A stretch of 64,000 nt of DNA from Macrococcus equipercicus (GTDB lineage Bacteria; Bacillota; Bacilli; Staphylococcales; Staphylococcaceae). Shown here one piece after another: positions 33,178-42,856 of the stretch. Under the pieces are notes generated by a model that saw nothing but the letters and a program-made list of their open reading frames with translations, ran no database searches and was not told the origin of the DNA. Positions within the stretch are counted from its first letter, which is position 1. The number at the start of each line of letters is the position of its first letter. The position numbers were made by a program, and so were the translations under genes. The stretch spans positions 1-64,000 of the forward strand of contig NZ_SCWC02000010.1 in assembly GCF_004359525.2 (NCBI RefSeq), written 5' to 3'.

Positions 33178-34154
33178 GCCGCTACGACCGGCAGATGAAG
33201 TGCGGTGCATTCGGAACACGCGGTCAGTCGGCCTTATCACAGGCAGTCATTATGATCACCGGACTCGGAGCGCTCGGCAGTGCAGCCGCTGAGCAGCTGG
33301 CGCGGGCTGGAGCCGGCCATCTTGTGCTATGTGATATGGATATTGTAGAGTGTTCGAATCTGCACCGCCAGAGCTGCTATGACGAACATGATGCATCAAG
33401 CGGTGCCTTGAAAGCAGAAGCACTGAAACACCATTTACTGAGAATTAACAGTGAGATTACTGTGACAGCTGTTGCCGAGGAAATCACTTCACTGAATATT
33501 GAACGCTTAATCAGTATGTATCATCCTGTGATGATGATTGACGGCACCGATCAGTTCAGCACCCGATTTCTGATTAACCAGGCATGCCACCGTCATCATA
33601 TTCCGTGGATTTACGGGGCATGCCTCGGCACAAAAGGCACTGTGGTAGGCATCGATTTCACAGGTCCTTGTCTGTCATGTCTGTTGTCTACTATCCCGGA
33701 GACAGGAGAAGACTGCTCAATCGCAGGTATATTGCCGCCTGTCGCACATATGACGGCAGCGATGCAGTGTGCTGAAGTGATGAATTATATGGCAGAAGGC
33801 CGCTTCTCCAACCAGCTGCTGACCTTCAATACCGCTGTGATGAAATTCCAGCAGACAAACGCTGCGGCCTTTGCTGACGCGGACTGCCCGATTTGTGTCC
33901 ACCATCAATACAGCGCGCTTGCAGCACCACCTGCAGCAGTCACTAAGCTGTGCGGCGGCAAATTCCTTGTCAGAGTGCCTGTAGAGCTGTTTACTGACAG
34001 CGGGCTCAGCTTCCAGCGAACGTCTCCGTTCTTCAAATATTATCAAGATGACGATTATCAGCTGAGCCTGTTTCATGACGGGCGCGTCATCCTGACCGGC
34101 GCTGACAACACGAGCAGCGCTGAGACAACTGTCCGTCAGCTGTTATATAGATAA
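33174..34154 (+). CDS. thiF: ThiF, adenylyltransferase for ThiS
   Basis: A 326-residue E1-like enzyme. The ATP-binding loop is [22 protein letters not shown], with [13 protein letters not shown] downstream, as in ThiF/MoeB. Two zinc-binding pairs are visible, CLSC and CPIC. It activates the C-terminus of ThiS. A C-terminal tail of about 70 residues extends beyond the minimal fold. It is the last gene of the operon and ends before a strong hairpin. Confidence 0.92.
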   Translation: MSRYDRQMKCGAFGTRGQSALSQAVIMITGLGALGSAAAEQLARAGAGHLVLCDMDIVECSNLHRQSCYDEHDASSGALKAEALKHHLLRINSEITVTAVAEEITSLNIERLISMYHPVMMIDGTDQFSTRFLINQACHRHHIPWIYGACLGTKGTVVGIDFTGPCLSCLLSTIPETGEDCSIAGILPPVAHMTAAMQCAEVMNYMAEGRFSNQLLTFNTAVMKFQQTNAAAFADADCPICVHHQYSALAAPPAAVTKLCGGKFLVRVPVELFTDSGLSFQRTSPFFKYYQDDDYQLSLFHDGRVILTGADNTSSAETTVRQLLYR

Positions 34155-34167
34155 ACGTATGTATGCA

Positions 34168-34203
34168 AGAGAGAAGCCGAGATAAATATCCCGGCTTCTC
34201 TCT
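34168..34203. terminator. Bidirectional terminator between thiF and ykoC
   Basis: A 12-bp stem AGAGAGAAGCCG with its complement separates two convergent thiamine operons. Confidence 0.8.
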
Positions 34204-34222
34204 ATTTAATGATTAACTCATT

Positions 34223-35029
34223 TTATATTGATCTTACATCTGCTATACCGGTCAGCGGCAGCACGCCTGCGAGTACATGGCTGAGTGCGATGATACCGAT
34301 AACCAGTAGGACAAGCAGTATATCCTCATAGCCGAAGCGCGTCTTATAATAGTACGTTCTCGGTCCGTCATGGAAGCCTTTTTTCTCCATCGCGACTGCG
34401 AGCCGGTGCGCTTTCCGGATGTTCTGGCTGAGCAGCGGAATGAGCAGATGATGCAGTCGGTTGATGCCTCTGTAATGCGCCGCATCTATCATCTGATAGC
34501 GCATTCTTAGTGCATTCCGCAGCTGGAACAGCGAGTCGATCACGAGCGGGAGCATACGGATAGAAGCCATAAAGGCATAGGCGTACTTAGGTTTGACGCG
34601 TAAATGCTGCATTAAGCTGTAGAAAATCATGACAACTTCTGTCGTAAAGGCGATGCTCAGTCCGAAAGCTGAGACAGCGATGGTCCGTAACGACAAATGC
34701 AGCCCGCGGAACAAACTCTCAGTCGTAATATGGATGATCCCCCAGTCAAACAGCGGATGCGTCCCATTGCCGTAAAAGATCATAAACAGTGAAGACAACA
34801 GGCTGAAGGATGCGGAGATCGCTGTAAACGTCAGTACAACTTTAAACTTCGTCCCGCTCACCATGAATAAATAGATGAGCATAAGCAGCGCAATATAGAG
34901 CATCAAGTCAAAGCGGTGGACAAAGATCACGAAGAAAAACAGCATCACTCCGAGTGTCATCTTCGTAATAAAGTTCGCACGGTCCATGAAGTTCTTATGC
35001 CGCTTCCATTGTTCAAACATCGCTGCCAC
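34223..35029 (-). CDS. ykoC: ECF transporter transmembrane component (YkoC-like)
   Basis: A 268-residue EcfT-type membrane protein with about five spans. The coupling-helix region contains AFMASIRMLPLVIDSLFQLRNALRMR and AHRLAVAMEKKGFHDGPR, the second of the two conserved A-R-G-like coupling motifs being somewhat divergent. It works with the double ATPase YkoD and the binding component YkoE to import a thiamine precursor. The start is either a GTG at 35029 or the ATG at 35020. It overlaps ykoD. Confidence 0.85.
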   Translation of the reverse strand: MAAMFEQWKRHKNFMDRANFITKMTLGVMLFFFVIFVHRFDLMLYIALLMLIYLFMVSGTKFKVVLTFTAISASFSLLSSLFMIFYGNGTHPLFDWGIIHITTESLFRGLHLSLRTIAVSAFGLSIAFTTEVVMIFYSLMQHLRVKPKYAYAFMASIRMLPLVIDSLFQLRNALRMRYQMIDAAHYRGINRLHHLLIPLLSQNIRKAHRLAVAMEKKGFHDGPRTYYYKTRFGYEDILLVLLVIGIIALSHVLAGVLPLTGIADVRSI

Positions 35030-36413
35030 CTGCTTCCTTCAGCTGCCCGTCTGACACAACGAGCTGCCTTGATGCATAGCGCTCAATCAACTGCCGGTCA
35101 TGAGTCACCATGACAATCGTCTGACCGCTCTTTATACGCTGCTGGAACAGTTTGATCAGTTCAAACGTGCTGCTGCTGTCGAGGCCGAAAGTCGGTTCAT
35201 CGAGCAGAATAATCGCAGCCGGTGTACTCAATGCCGTCGCTACGCTTAACCTTCGCTTCTGGCCCATCGACAACTCATAAGGATGATGGTCTTTCAGGTG
35301 AAACAGCCCGAGCAGTTCGAGCATAGCTGCTGTCTCGTCATGCGCGGTCTGCTGATTCTGATGATAGAAGTTCACATACAGTTCGTCATAAACACGGTTC
35401 TTAATGAACTGCAGCTCCGGGTTCTGATAGACAAGATAGAAATACTGCGCCGCTGTCCTTAATTTCTTCAGACGATTTCCCAGGTAATACATTGCACCGT
35501 CATAAGGAATCAGCTGCATGATGGATTCAAGCAGTGTCGTCTTCCCTGCGCCGTTCTTACCGGTGATGGTAATCCACTCACCCGAAGCAATATCGAGTGA
35601 AGCGGTATAAAGAGTGTTCCGCCTGCGTTTCACGGCGCCGTCAAATTCAAATAGTGCGGCACCGCTGCTATAATCGTACGGTTCCGGCGCGTGACTCCAT
35701 GCACCAGGATGCCATACGCCGAAGTCATCAAGCAGCGATGTACAGCGCGCTGAAATATCATCCGGTGTGCTGTCCTCTATTATTGCACCGTTCTGGTCCA
35801 TGAGGAGGATACGGTCTACGTGCTGCCAAATATGTTCGACCTTATGTTCAACAATGACTACGGTCTGATCCTCCCATAATGTGATGATCTGCTGCCATAA
35901 CGCTGCAGTCGATTGTGCATCAAGCATCGCAGTCGGCTCATCGAGAAATAATGTATCTGCACCTTGCAGCAGCGTGCCGGCGATAGCGAGCTTCTGCTTC
36001 ATGCCGCCGCTCAGCTGATTGATTGGCTGATGCTTGTCAACATTCAGACCGACAGTCTGCAGCGCCTGTTCGATGCGGCTGTCCATCGCCGCTCCAGCCA
36101 CCTGCTGATTCTCAAGTATAAACGCGAGTTCCTCATATACTTTCGGCATACAGAACTGGCTGTCCGGATCCTGGAAGATGATTGCCGGCGAAGCATCGAT
36201 GGCGAGCCTGTCGTATTTCATCGGCAGTTCAATCAGCTCAGGCACGACACCACTCAGCACGTTCAGCAGTGTGCTCTTGCCGCTGCCTGACTGGCCGAGA
36301 ATCAACACTTTTTCCTTGGCCTTAATATCGAGCGATAAGCCGTCGAATATTTTGCGTTCACCGCCCGGATATTTCAGCCGCAAGTTATGGACCGATAACT
36401 TACAGGGCGTCAT
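35013..36413 (-). CDS. ykoD: ECF transporter double ATPase (YkoD-like)
   Basis: A 466-residue protein with two tandem ABC ATPase domains. Domain 1 has GQSGSGKST, LSGGMKQKLA and LFLDEPTAML. Domain 2 has GKNGAGKTT, LSMGQKRRLS and ILLDEPTFGLD. Having both ATPases in one chain is typical of YkoD-type and other ECF systems. It overlaps ykoE by 14 bp and ykoC by 17 bp, so the three are translated as a unit. Confidence 0.9.
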   Translation of the reverse strand: MTPCKLSVHNLRLKYPGGERKIFDGLSLDIKAKEKVLILGQSGSGKSTLLNVLSGVVPELIELPMKYDRLAIDASPAIIFQDPDSQFCMPKVYEELAFILENQQVAGAAMDSRIEQALQTVGLNVDKHQPINQLSGGMKQKLAIAGTLLQGADTLFLDEPTAMLDAQSTAALWQQIITLWEDQTVVIVEHKVEHIWQHVDRILLMDQNGAIIEDSTPDDISARCTSLLDDFGVWHPGAWSHAPEPYDYSSGAALFEFDGAVKRRRNTLYTASLDIASGEWITITGKNGAGKTTLLESIMQLIPYDGAMYYLGNRLKKLRTAAQYFYLVYQNPELQFIKNRVYDELYVNFYHQNQQTAHDETAAMLELLGLFHLKDHHPYELSMGQKRRLSVATALSTPAAIILLDEPTFGLDSSSTFELIKLFQQRIKSGQTIVMVTHDRQLIERYASRQLVVSDGQLKEAGGSDV

Positions 36414-36984
36414 AGTCTTCTTTTGACGCCGGTCTGAATAACTTGGTCACTCCGGTCTCATCCAGTGCCTTGACGAGGAGATAAGGGACAATACCTGCAA
36501 GCACAATCCCACTGATCAACCGGAAGATGACGAAGAGCAGTACGTTCCAGCCGGCAACGTCTGACATATAGCCGTAGAAGTAATCAATCGGCAGACTGAT
36601 GATGGCTGCCGCTAATCCGGCAAGCACAGCAACCATGACATGGCGCGACTTATAGCGGAAGACAGCAAAAACAATTTCACACGCGAGACCTTGCAGTAAC
36701 GCAAAGACAAACGTCGGAATATCGAACTTACCCATCGCGATTGTTTCACCGGCGCCTGCAGCAAACTCAGCTAACAATGCAATCCCCATCTTCGGAATAG
36801 TTAAATAAGCGACGACCGCTGCAATGAACCACATGCCGTATGACAGCTGCTCAATATGAAGACCAAGCGGCTTCAATGCTTCGTAAAACCCCCACCATAA
36901 GTTGTAAATGACTGCAAAAATCACTGAAATGAGTACTGTCACCAAGATGTCTGACAGTGTTAAACCTTTTTTTGCTCGTGCCAT
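36400..36984 (-). CDS. ykoE: ECF substrate-binding membrane component (YkoE-like)
   Basis: About 194 residues and six hydrophobic spans, matching YkoE-type S components. The region WWGFYEALKPLGLHIEQLSYGMWFIAAVVAYLTIPKMGIALLAEFAAGAGETIAMGKFD is typical, and the TPP riboswitch upstream identifies the substrate as thiamine or its hydroxymethylpyrimidine precursor. The usual YkoF partner is absent. The start is the ATG at 36984 after GGAGGAG; a GTG at 36999 lies upstream. Confidence 0.9.
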   Translation of the reverse strand: MARAKKGLTLSDILVTVLISVIFAVIYNLWWGFYEALKPLGLHIEQLSYGMWFIAAVVAYLTIPKMGIALLAEFAAGAGETIAMGKFDIPTFVFALLQGLACEIVFAVFRYKSRHVMVAVLAGLAAAIISLPIDYFYGYMSDVAGWNVLLFVIFRLISGIVLAGIVPYLLVKALDETGVTKLFRPASKEDYDAL

Positions 36985-36998
36985 GTTAGTCTCCTCCA

Positions 36999-37138
36999 CA
37001 AAAAAACACCACCTTCAACAGAAGATGGCGCCAAAAAGACATACTTATATAAGCATGCACTTTCCTACGCTAGCATCAACTAGATCAGGTTCAAAGGGTT
37101 CGAGCTGCGCTCGTCTCAGTTAATAACACCCCTAGTGC
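36999..37138 (-). ncRNA. TPP riboswitch and terminator controlling ykoEDC
   Basis: The minus-strand aptamer (37138-37057) shows GCACTAGGGGTG, ACTGAGACGAGC, ACCCTTTGAACCTGATC and GCGTAGGAAAGTGC, with the outer arms GCAC/GTGC. A GCCATCTTC-type hairpin followed by seven T residues (37030-37000) sits directly before the ykoE ribosome binding site. Confidence 0.93.
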
Positions 37139-37218
37139 TTTTCGTTATTTATTTGTTAATCTCACTGTAACTGTAAAAGAATGGCTTGTCAACCTTGCTT
37201 TCTGTCAAGTGCCCGGCA

Positions 37219-37249
37219 ATAAAACCCCGCTCATACAGTGAGCGAGGTT
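37219..37249 (-). terminator. Terminator after glmS
   Basis: AACCxCGCTCA pairs with TGAGCGxGGTT, followed on the minus strand by a TTATT tail, just past the glmS stop. Confidence 0.8.
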
Positions 37250-37254
37250 CATGA

Positions 37255-39057
37255 TTATTCGACTGTGACAGATTTCGCTAAGTTACGCGGTTTATCAACA
37301 TCGCAGTCTCTGTGCAGCGCTGCGTAGTACGCAATTAATTGCGTCGTCACAACAGAGACAAGTGGTGCCAGCATTTCATGAACAGCCGGCAGGACATAAG
37401 TGTCACCGTCCTGCTCAAGGCCGCTCATCGTGATGATACATGGGTTCGCCCCGCGTGCCACCACTTCTTTGACGTTACCGCGGATAGATAAGTTGACCGC
37501 TTCCTGCGTCGCAAGCGCGATGACAGGTGTGCCTTCTTCTATCAGCGCGATTGTTCCGTGCTTCAGTTCTCCGCCGGCAAATCCTTCTGCCTGGATGTAA
37601 GAAATTTCTTTCAGTTTCAATGATCCTTCGACGCCGACATAGTAGTCCATTGTACGGCCGATGAAGAATGCGTTACGAGTCGTCGCTAAGAAGTCACGCG
37701 CGATCTCTTCCATGCGTGGTGCATCGTCGACAACAGTCGTGATCGCTGCAGTCACTTTTGCAAGTTCAGGTAATAAGTCGATGTCTGTTGCAATGCCTGC
37801 ATCTTTAGCAACAACTTGAGACAGAATCGCAAGTACGGCAATCTGAGCTGTGTAAGCTTTTGTTGACGCCACAGCGATCTCAGGGCCTGCATGCAGAATC
37901 AATGTATAAGAAGCTTCACGAGATAATGTAGAGCCCGGCACGTTGGTGATTGTCAGCGCTGTGTGACCTAATTCTTTGATCGCGACGAGCACGGCACGGC
38001 TGTCCGCTGTTTCACCTGACTGTGAGATGAAGATGAACAATGGTTGCTCTGACAATAACGGCATATTGTAGACGAATTCACTCGCTACATGCACTTCTGT
38101 CGGAACGCCTGCCCATTTCTCAAGGTATTCTTTGCCGACAAGACCGGCATTGTAAGATGTACCGCATGCAATAATATAGACGCGGTCAGCTTTACGTACT
38201 GCCTGAATGATATCAGCATCTACTTTTAATTCACCGTTGTCATCCTGATATTCCTGGATGATTTTACGCATCACGCCCGGCTGTTCGTGAATTTCTTTTA
38301 ACATATAATGTGCATAAGTGCCTTTTTCGATATCAGAAGCATCGATTTCGGCTTTGTAAGGCGCACGTTCAATCACGTTACCATCAAGGTCTTTAATCGT
38401 CACGCTGTCTTTTGAGACTAAGACAATTTCACCGTCTACAAGCTCAACATAAGTGTCAGTCACTTGCAGCATTGCCATCGCGTCTGATGCGATGACGTTG
38501 AAGCCTTCACCTAAACCGACGAGTAACGGTGATTTGTTTTTAGCGACATAGATGACGTCCGGATTTTCTTTGTCAAGTAACCCGAGTGCATATGAACCAT
38601 GCAGCAATTTAAGCACAGCAGTAAATGCTTCTTCTGTAGTCTGACCTTGCTTAGAGAAGTACTCCACTAATTGAACAATGATCTCTGTATCAGTGTCTGA
38701 CTTGAATGTCACATCTGATAAGTATTCTTTTTTCAGCTGTTCGTAGTTCTCGATCACGCCGTTATGAACTAAAGTGAAACGCTCTGATTCCGATTGGTGC
38801 GGGTGAGAGTTTGTATGGTTAGGTACGCCGTGCGTCGCCCAGCGTGTATGACCGATACCTGTTGATGTCTCAAATGATGAATCAACGACTTTACGCAGTT
38901 CAGCGATACGTCCTTTTTCTTTGTACACACGGACATCTTCGCCGTTACGCACTGCGATACCCGCAGAATCATAACCGCGGTACTCGAGTTTCTCAAGCCC
39001 TTTTAATAGAATTTCCTTTGCGTCTTCAGTTCCAATATATCCAACGATACCGCACAT
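37255..39057 (-). CDS. glmS: GlmS, glutamine-fructose-6-phosphate aminotransferase
   Basis: A 600-residue enzyme that makes glucosamine-6-phosphate for cell-wall synthesis. The mature N-terminus MCGIVGYIG supplies the nucleophile cysteine, and [19 protein letters not shown] is the glutaminase core. The two SIS isomerase domains contain CGTSYNAG and SQSGETADS. It ends with the required KSVTVE tail. The start is the ATG at 39057, 8 nt after GGAGG; the ATG two codons earlier abuts the site. It is controlled by the ribozyme upstream. Confidence 0.96.
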   Translation of the reverse strand: MCGIVGYIGTEDAKEILLKGLEKLEYRGYDSAGIAVRNGEDVRVYKEKGRIAELRKVVDSSFETSTGIGHTRWATHGVPNHTNSHPHQSESERFTLVHNGVIENYEQLKKEYLSDVTFKSDTDTEIIVQLVEYFSKQGQTTEEAFTAVLKLLHGSYALGLLDKENPDVIYVAKNKSPLLVGLGEGFNVIASDAMAMLQVTDTYVELVDGEIVLVSKDSVTIKDLDGNVIERAPYKAEIDASDIEKGTYAHYMLKEIHEQPGVMRKIIQEYQDDNGELKVDADIIQAVRKADRVYIIACGTSYNAGLVGKEYLEKWAGVPTEVHVASEFVYNMPLLSEQPLFIFISQSGETADSRAVLVAIKELGHTALTITNVPGSTLSREASYTLILHAGPEIAVASTKAYTAQIAVLAILSQVVAKDAGIATDIDLLPELAKVTAAITTVVDDAPRMEEIARDFLATTRNAFFIGRTMDYYVGVEGSLKLKEISYIQAEGFAGGELKHGTIALIEEGTPVIALATQEAVNLSIRGNVKEVVARGANPCIITMSGLEQDGDTYVLPAVHEMLAPLVSVVTTQLIAYYAALHRDCDVDKPRNLAKSVTVE

Positions 39058-39105
39058 ATTCATTTCCTCCGATTAATTCGTATATTTTTATAGTGTCGCT
39101 CGTTA

Positions 39106-39256
39106 GTTTAGCGTAGTTGCTTCTGCTGACGTCTTTGTACGACCAGTCACCTGGCAGGTTTAACGTTCAGCTGTCGAACAAGCATATCCGGAATGGCATC
39201 CGCCGAAAGTTCGATGACCATTCTCCTCGTCAACAGTATTCACTGTTCTGGCGCTG
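39106..39256 (-). ncRNA. glmS self-cleaving ribozyme/riboswitch
   Basis: On the minus strand, the conserved core begins AGCGCCAGAAC with the cleavage site between 39255 (A) and 39254 (G). GTTGACGAGGAG, ATGGTCATCGAA, TTTCGGCGGATGCC, GACAGCTGAACG and CAGCAGAAGCAACTACG follow in the expected order. It binds glucosamine-6-phosphate and cuts its own mRNA, lowering glmS expression. Confidence 0.95.
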
Positions 39257-39382
39257 TATCCCTGATTACTCCTTTGATCCTCCTGTTCTGCTAAACTTTA
39301 TTAATTGTACTATTTTTTCATAATTCAAACAAGGGTGGAGCATATGATTCGCTGCAACTCGCATGCTCGAGTTCCTCACATG

Positions 39383-39539
39383 GAAAAAAGCCCGGAGATC
39401 TCCGGGCTTTTTCGACTTATTATTACCTCAGTCCCAAAAATCATCTGTCATTTGCTGCACTTTCCGCTGATAGTCTGCCTGTACTCAGCATTAGCTGATT
39501 GTATAGCGGCAAGATTTTCTTAGTAGGATTGATGATCAT
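39383..39539 (-). pseudogene. Internally deleted copy of the gene at 44978-46018, with its terminator
   Basis: The minus-strand start MIINPTKK-ILPLYNQL and about 30 codons match the first 30 codons of the 346-residue gene at 45-46 kb. The frame then jumps to its last codons, out of frame. The following hairpin (39383-39413, AAAAAAGCCCGGAGA-TCTCCGGGC) also matches the terminator at 44936. The roughly 920 bp between are missing. A 10-bp direct repeat in the intact copy (AGCCGCTGCA, 45006 and 45929) sits at the deletion edges. About 180 bp to the left (39540-39720) hold nothing I can assign. Confidence 0.8.
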
Positions 39540-39720
39540 GGAATCCTTCACTTCTATCACATACTTGGATTATAGGTTGTATTATTTGTAAGGGGTACCA
39601 TCATTGGTGTCCATGGAAAAGTGAATATAATTGAGTCAATCGACAATAGCCGACACCTTTGCTTTGAATGACGTCTCAATCTCTACTGTTTTATTGATAT
39701 AGGTAAGAGACGATTTAATT

Positions 39721-40614
39721 TTATGAAACTTTTACAGCAGTTCCTTTACTCTTATTACCGGCTTTATCTTTAAGATAGACTGTCAGGACAGTTCCTCTTT
39801 TCTGCTTCGCTACCTTAATTGAGTAAGTATTTTTGGACGAGACCTTACCTGTCGCATACTTCGACTTGCCCTTATAAATCTCCACTATTGCGTACTTCTC
39901 ACCTTTACCTGATACACTTATAGACCGAGTGGTCATCTTGTTCACAGTGGCAGGAGATGGTGCGACCTTATCAAGCACAGTCGTTGTTACAGCCGTGCTC
40001 TTCACGCCTTTGTAGTCAGAGTATAGAACGACTTTTGCACTAGCAGGCAGCTTACTGATTGCGATGCTGTACGTGCCATATTTCGCTTTTGCTGTACCGA
40101 TCACCTTATTGTTTACGAGTGCTTTGACCGTGCTGTCTGACTTCGCTTTACCCGTAATCTTCGTGCTGGTGTTAGTGATGGTTGAGATTGTCGGTGTTGA
40201 GTTGCCGATTACAGTCGTAGTAACAGATGCACTTCTTACACCTTTGTAATCAGAGTATAAAGTCACTTTAGTGTCAGCAGGCAGCTTATTGATGGCAAGG
40301 CTATACTTGCCGCCCTTCGCTTTCGCTGTTCCGATTACTTTATTATTTACAGTCGCTGTGACTATGCTATCAGTCTTCGCTTCACCTGTAATCTTCGCAC
40401 TGTTGGTGGTGATTACTGAGATTGTCGGCTTAGTGTTAGTAATTATAACTGGTTTTTCCGTAGTCGGCCGTTCTGTTGTTGGAATGATTTTTGGCTTTGC
40501 CGTATTAATATATAAATCTATTCTAGATAAATCTTCATATGGTTTATACTTTGTACCAAAATAACCTTTAGTATTATAAATATTCTGTAGTTTATTTTTA
40601 TTATAGAAAATAGT
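39721..40614 (-). pseudogene. C-terminal fragment of an Ig-repeat surface protein, cut by an IS
   Basis: The open frame from the IS junction codes for about 297 residues: a short segment (YNTKGYFGTKYKPYEDLSRIDLYIN), a TTERPTTEKP linker, then three bacterial Ig-like repeats of about 80 residues. Each repeat has a pattern such as ITGKAKSDSTVKALVNNKVIGTAKAK-YGTYSIAI-KLPA-KVTLYSDYKGV. The C-terminus ends TAVKVS without an LPXTG anchor. There is no signal peptide or start, since the frame runs into the IS4 end, where a stop codon arises. A larger adhesin-like gene has been truncated. Confidence 0.75.
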
Positions 40615-40615
40615 T

Positions 40616-42025
40616 CACTAGTGTTGCATAAAAATATTCCAACCTACGGTTTTAAATGGAATATTCTAAAAACTTATTTTCTGTACAAAAAAAGTCCTTT
40701 ATAATGGTTGGAGGTAGTAATACGCATCCAAATCCAATACAAAGGACCACATCATGGATAAGTTTACTAGAAAATCATCATTTGAACAATGGATTTCACC
40801 GATAGATTTCAAGAAAATTTCTCAACAGGTGAAAATCCTGAACTTAGATTACTATACAAAGAAGCTAGATACCTGTGCTTTCATTAAACTCCTGTTATAT
40901 TCACAGCTGTTTGAGACCGAAAGTCTACGAGCTGTCAGTGACAGTGTTTTCTCAGAGAAACTTCAGAAAACCTTAGGTTTTGATTCTATCAGCTATTCTC
41001 AGCTCAGTAGAAAACTATCTGACGTTCCCACACAGATTTTTAAGGATATCTTCAGTCAGCTGTTATACCAGATCCAGAGGGAGACGCATTTTAATCAGAA
41101 GAGAAGGATCTCTACACCATTGAAGATCATTGACTCAAGTACACTGCCTCTGAACCTTCATCACTATCGCTGGGCAAAGTTCAGAAAAACAAAGTCAGGT
41201 GTCAAGCTGCACTTACGGTTGGTTCACATGGAAGATCATGATTCATATCCAGATGATTTTTACCTTACCCATGCCTGTGAGAATGATCAGAATCATCTTG
41301 AGCTTTTAGTGGATGACAAGGAATGTATGTACGTTTTTGATCGTGGATATGTACAGTACAATAGATTTGATGAAATGACTGATGAAGGCTACTTCTTTGT
41401 ATCCAGATTACGGAGTAATGCGGTTCATAGAGTCATTCACGATTTTGGTGCCGGCGAACAGAGCAGCGTCATTTCAGATGAGATGGTGGTTCTTGGAACA
41501 ACGACTAACAGGACAGAGCATTACTTTCGACGTGTGACTGTTCAGGATGACAAGGGTAAGAACCTTGTCTTAGTGGCCAATAGATTTGACTTATCTCCGG
41601 AGGAGATTAGCGAAATCTACAAATCACGCTGGGCGATTGAACTGTTCTTTAAATGGATCAAACAGCATCTGAACGTCAAAACATTTTACGGCTGTTCGGA
41701 GACAGCTGTCTCCAATCAGGTTTATATCGCTTTGATTGTCTACTGTTTGAATATGCTGATTAAGTTGAAGAATAATAGTAGAAAGAGTATTCTGCAGATT
41801 ACAAGATTACTTAAAGCCTCTGTATGGAGCAAGGGGCACCATCTGATTCGTAGAATCAGAGAACCCATCCCCTGATAGTTACCAAAAAATGTTGCTTAGT
41901 TATTACGTAATAGAATCAGTAAAAAAATGGATGATCACTACCTCTGTTTAGGCGTTTTCAATTTTTAAATTTTCGTAGAAAATACAAGTTCAGAAAATTC
42001 TGTATTTATTTATGCAACACTAGTG
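40616..42025 (+). mobile_element. IS4-family insertion sequence, 1.41 kb
   Basis: It is bounded by 17-bp inverted repeats CACTAGTGTTGCATAAA at 40616 and, complemented, at 42025. One intact transposase gene lies inside. The flanking bases differ (AATAGTT left, ATCAGAG right) and no target duplication is visible, so the flanks are not the original pair. This implies a deletion or recombination at this IS. Confidence 0.88.
40754..41875 (+). CDS. IS4-family transposase
   Basis: A 373-residue DDE transposase. The DDE residues probably lie in LKIIDSSTLP, MYVFDRGYVQ and WAIELFFK. The IS4 signature Y-x2-R-x3-E-x6-K appears intact as YKSRWAIELFFKWIK. The frame is complete, so the element may be mobile. 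A related end relic lies at 52791. Confidence 0.9.
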   Translation: MDKFTRKSSFEQWISPIDFKKISQQVKILNLDYYTKKLDTCAFIKLLLYSQLFETESLRAVSDSVFSEKLQKTLGFDSISYSQLSRKLSDVPTQIFKDIFSQLLYQIQRETHFNQKRRISTPLKIIDSSTLPLNLHHYRWAKFRKTKSGVKLHLRLVHMEDHDSYPDDFYLTHACENDQNHLELLVDDKECMYVFDRGYVQYNRFDEMTDEGYFFVSRLRSNAVHRVIHDFGAGEQSSVISDEMVVLGTTTNRTEHYFRRVTVQDDKGKNLVLVANRFDLSPEEISEIYKSRWAIELFFKWIKQHLNVKTFYGCSETAVSNQVYIALIVYCLNMLIKLKNNSRKSILQITRLLKASVWSKGHHLIRRIREPIP

Positions 42026-42026
42026 A

Positions 42027-42815
42027 TCAGAGAGTATAAAAAGACGGGAAAAAGTTCTTGAAACAAGAAACAAAATTGACGAATATCTTAAGGATAACAC
42101 TTACAACAAGTGGGCTGTAAAGACAGAGGTTATCGAGTGGTACAAGAGACTGAGTGACACCAATACCGATAAAACAACCGCTTCAGTAGTAATGGATAGA
42201 CTCCTATATACGGGCATCTATGAGAAGTCAAACGTGTCTGAGGTGTTAGAGCCTAACCATAAGGCGCATCTTATCCAACTATTTACTGATCAGTATAGAG
42301 ACACTCGTTATAAGTTCTCTACAGATCAAAGCGGCTACCTGTTCATGAGCACTGTGATTAATAAGAAATCTATTGTATTTAAAGTGGATGAGCTAAAACT
42401 TTTTAGAAATTATCAAAATGAATTGATGATAGGAGAGTCAATTCAAATTGACGACATTAAACCATATGTAAATATCTCTGTCACTATAGACAACATATAC
42501 AATTTCCTAGAGTCTTGTACAGACAACCATTTAGTAGAATCATTCAGTATAACGAATGATTTTCTATTAATAGATGTACCCAATGAGAGGAAACTGCTTA
42601 AAGTCGAGCCTCTTTCCCAAGCTCTGGACATACTAAAATTAAATAATAATATTACTGATTTAGCAAAAAACGTTTCAAAGGTATCTAACGCACGCCATTA
42701 CAAGAAGTCATATATTAATAAGAACGTGAATGAAGTACCCTCTCTAAAGACAAGACATGTATTTACACCTGTCGAGGGAATCCACTATGAAGCTAATGAA
42801 TTATTCAATCAATGA
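42027..42815 (+). pseudogene. 5'-truncated gene of a mobile region, unknown function
   Basis: From the IS end the frame is open for about 262 residues: coiled-coil-like REKVLETRNKIDEYLKDNTYNKWAVKTEVIEWYKRL, then an alpha/beta C-terminal part ending in KTRHVFTPVEGIHYEANELFNQ. An internal ATG (42192) exists, but it has no strong ribosome binding site, and conserved-looking sequence continues upstream to the IS border. The 5' end was lost by the IS event. I do not recognise the family. Its neighbour is an HNH-like gene. Confidence 0.55.
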
Positions 42816-42856
42816 TATCTCTCTTAAAATACAGCATAGAAAAGAGGAATACTTAA

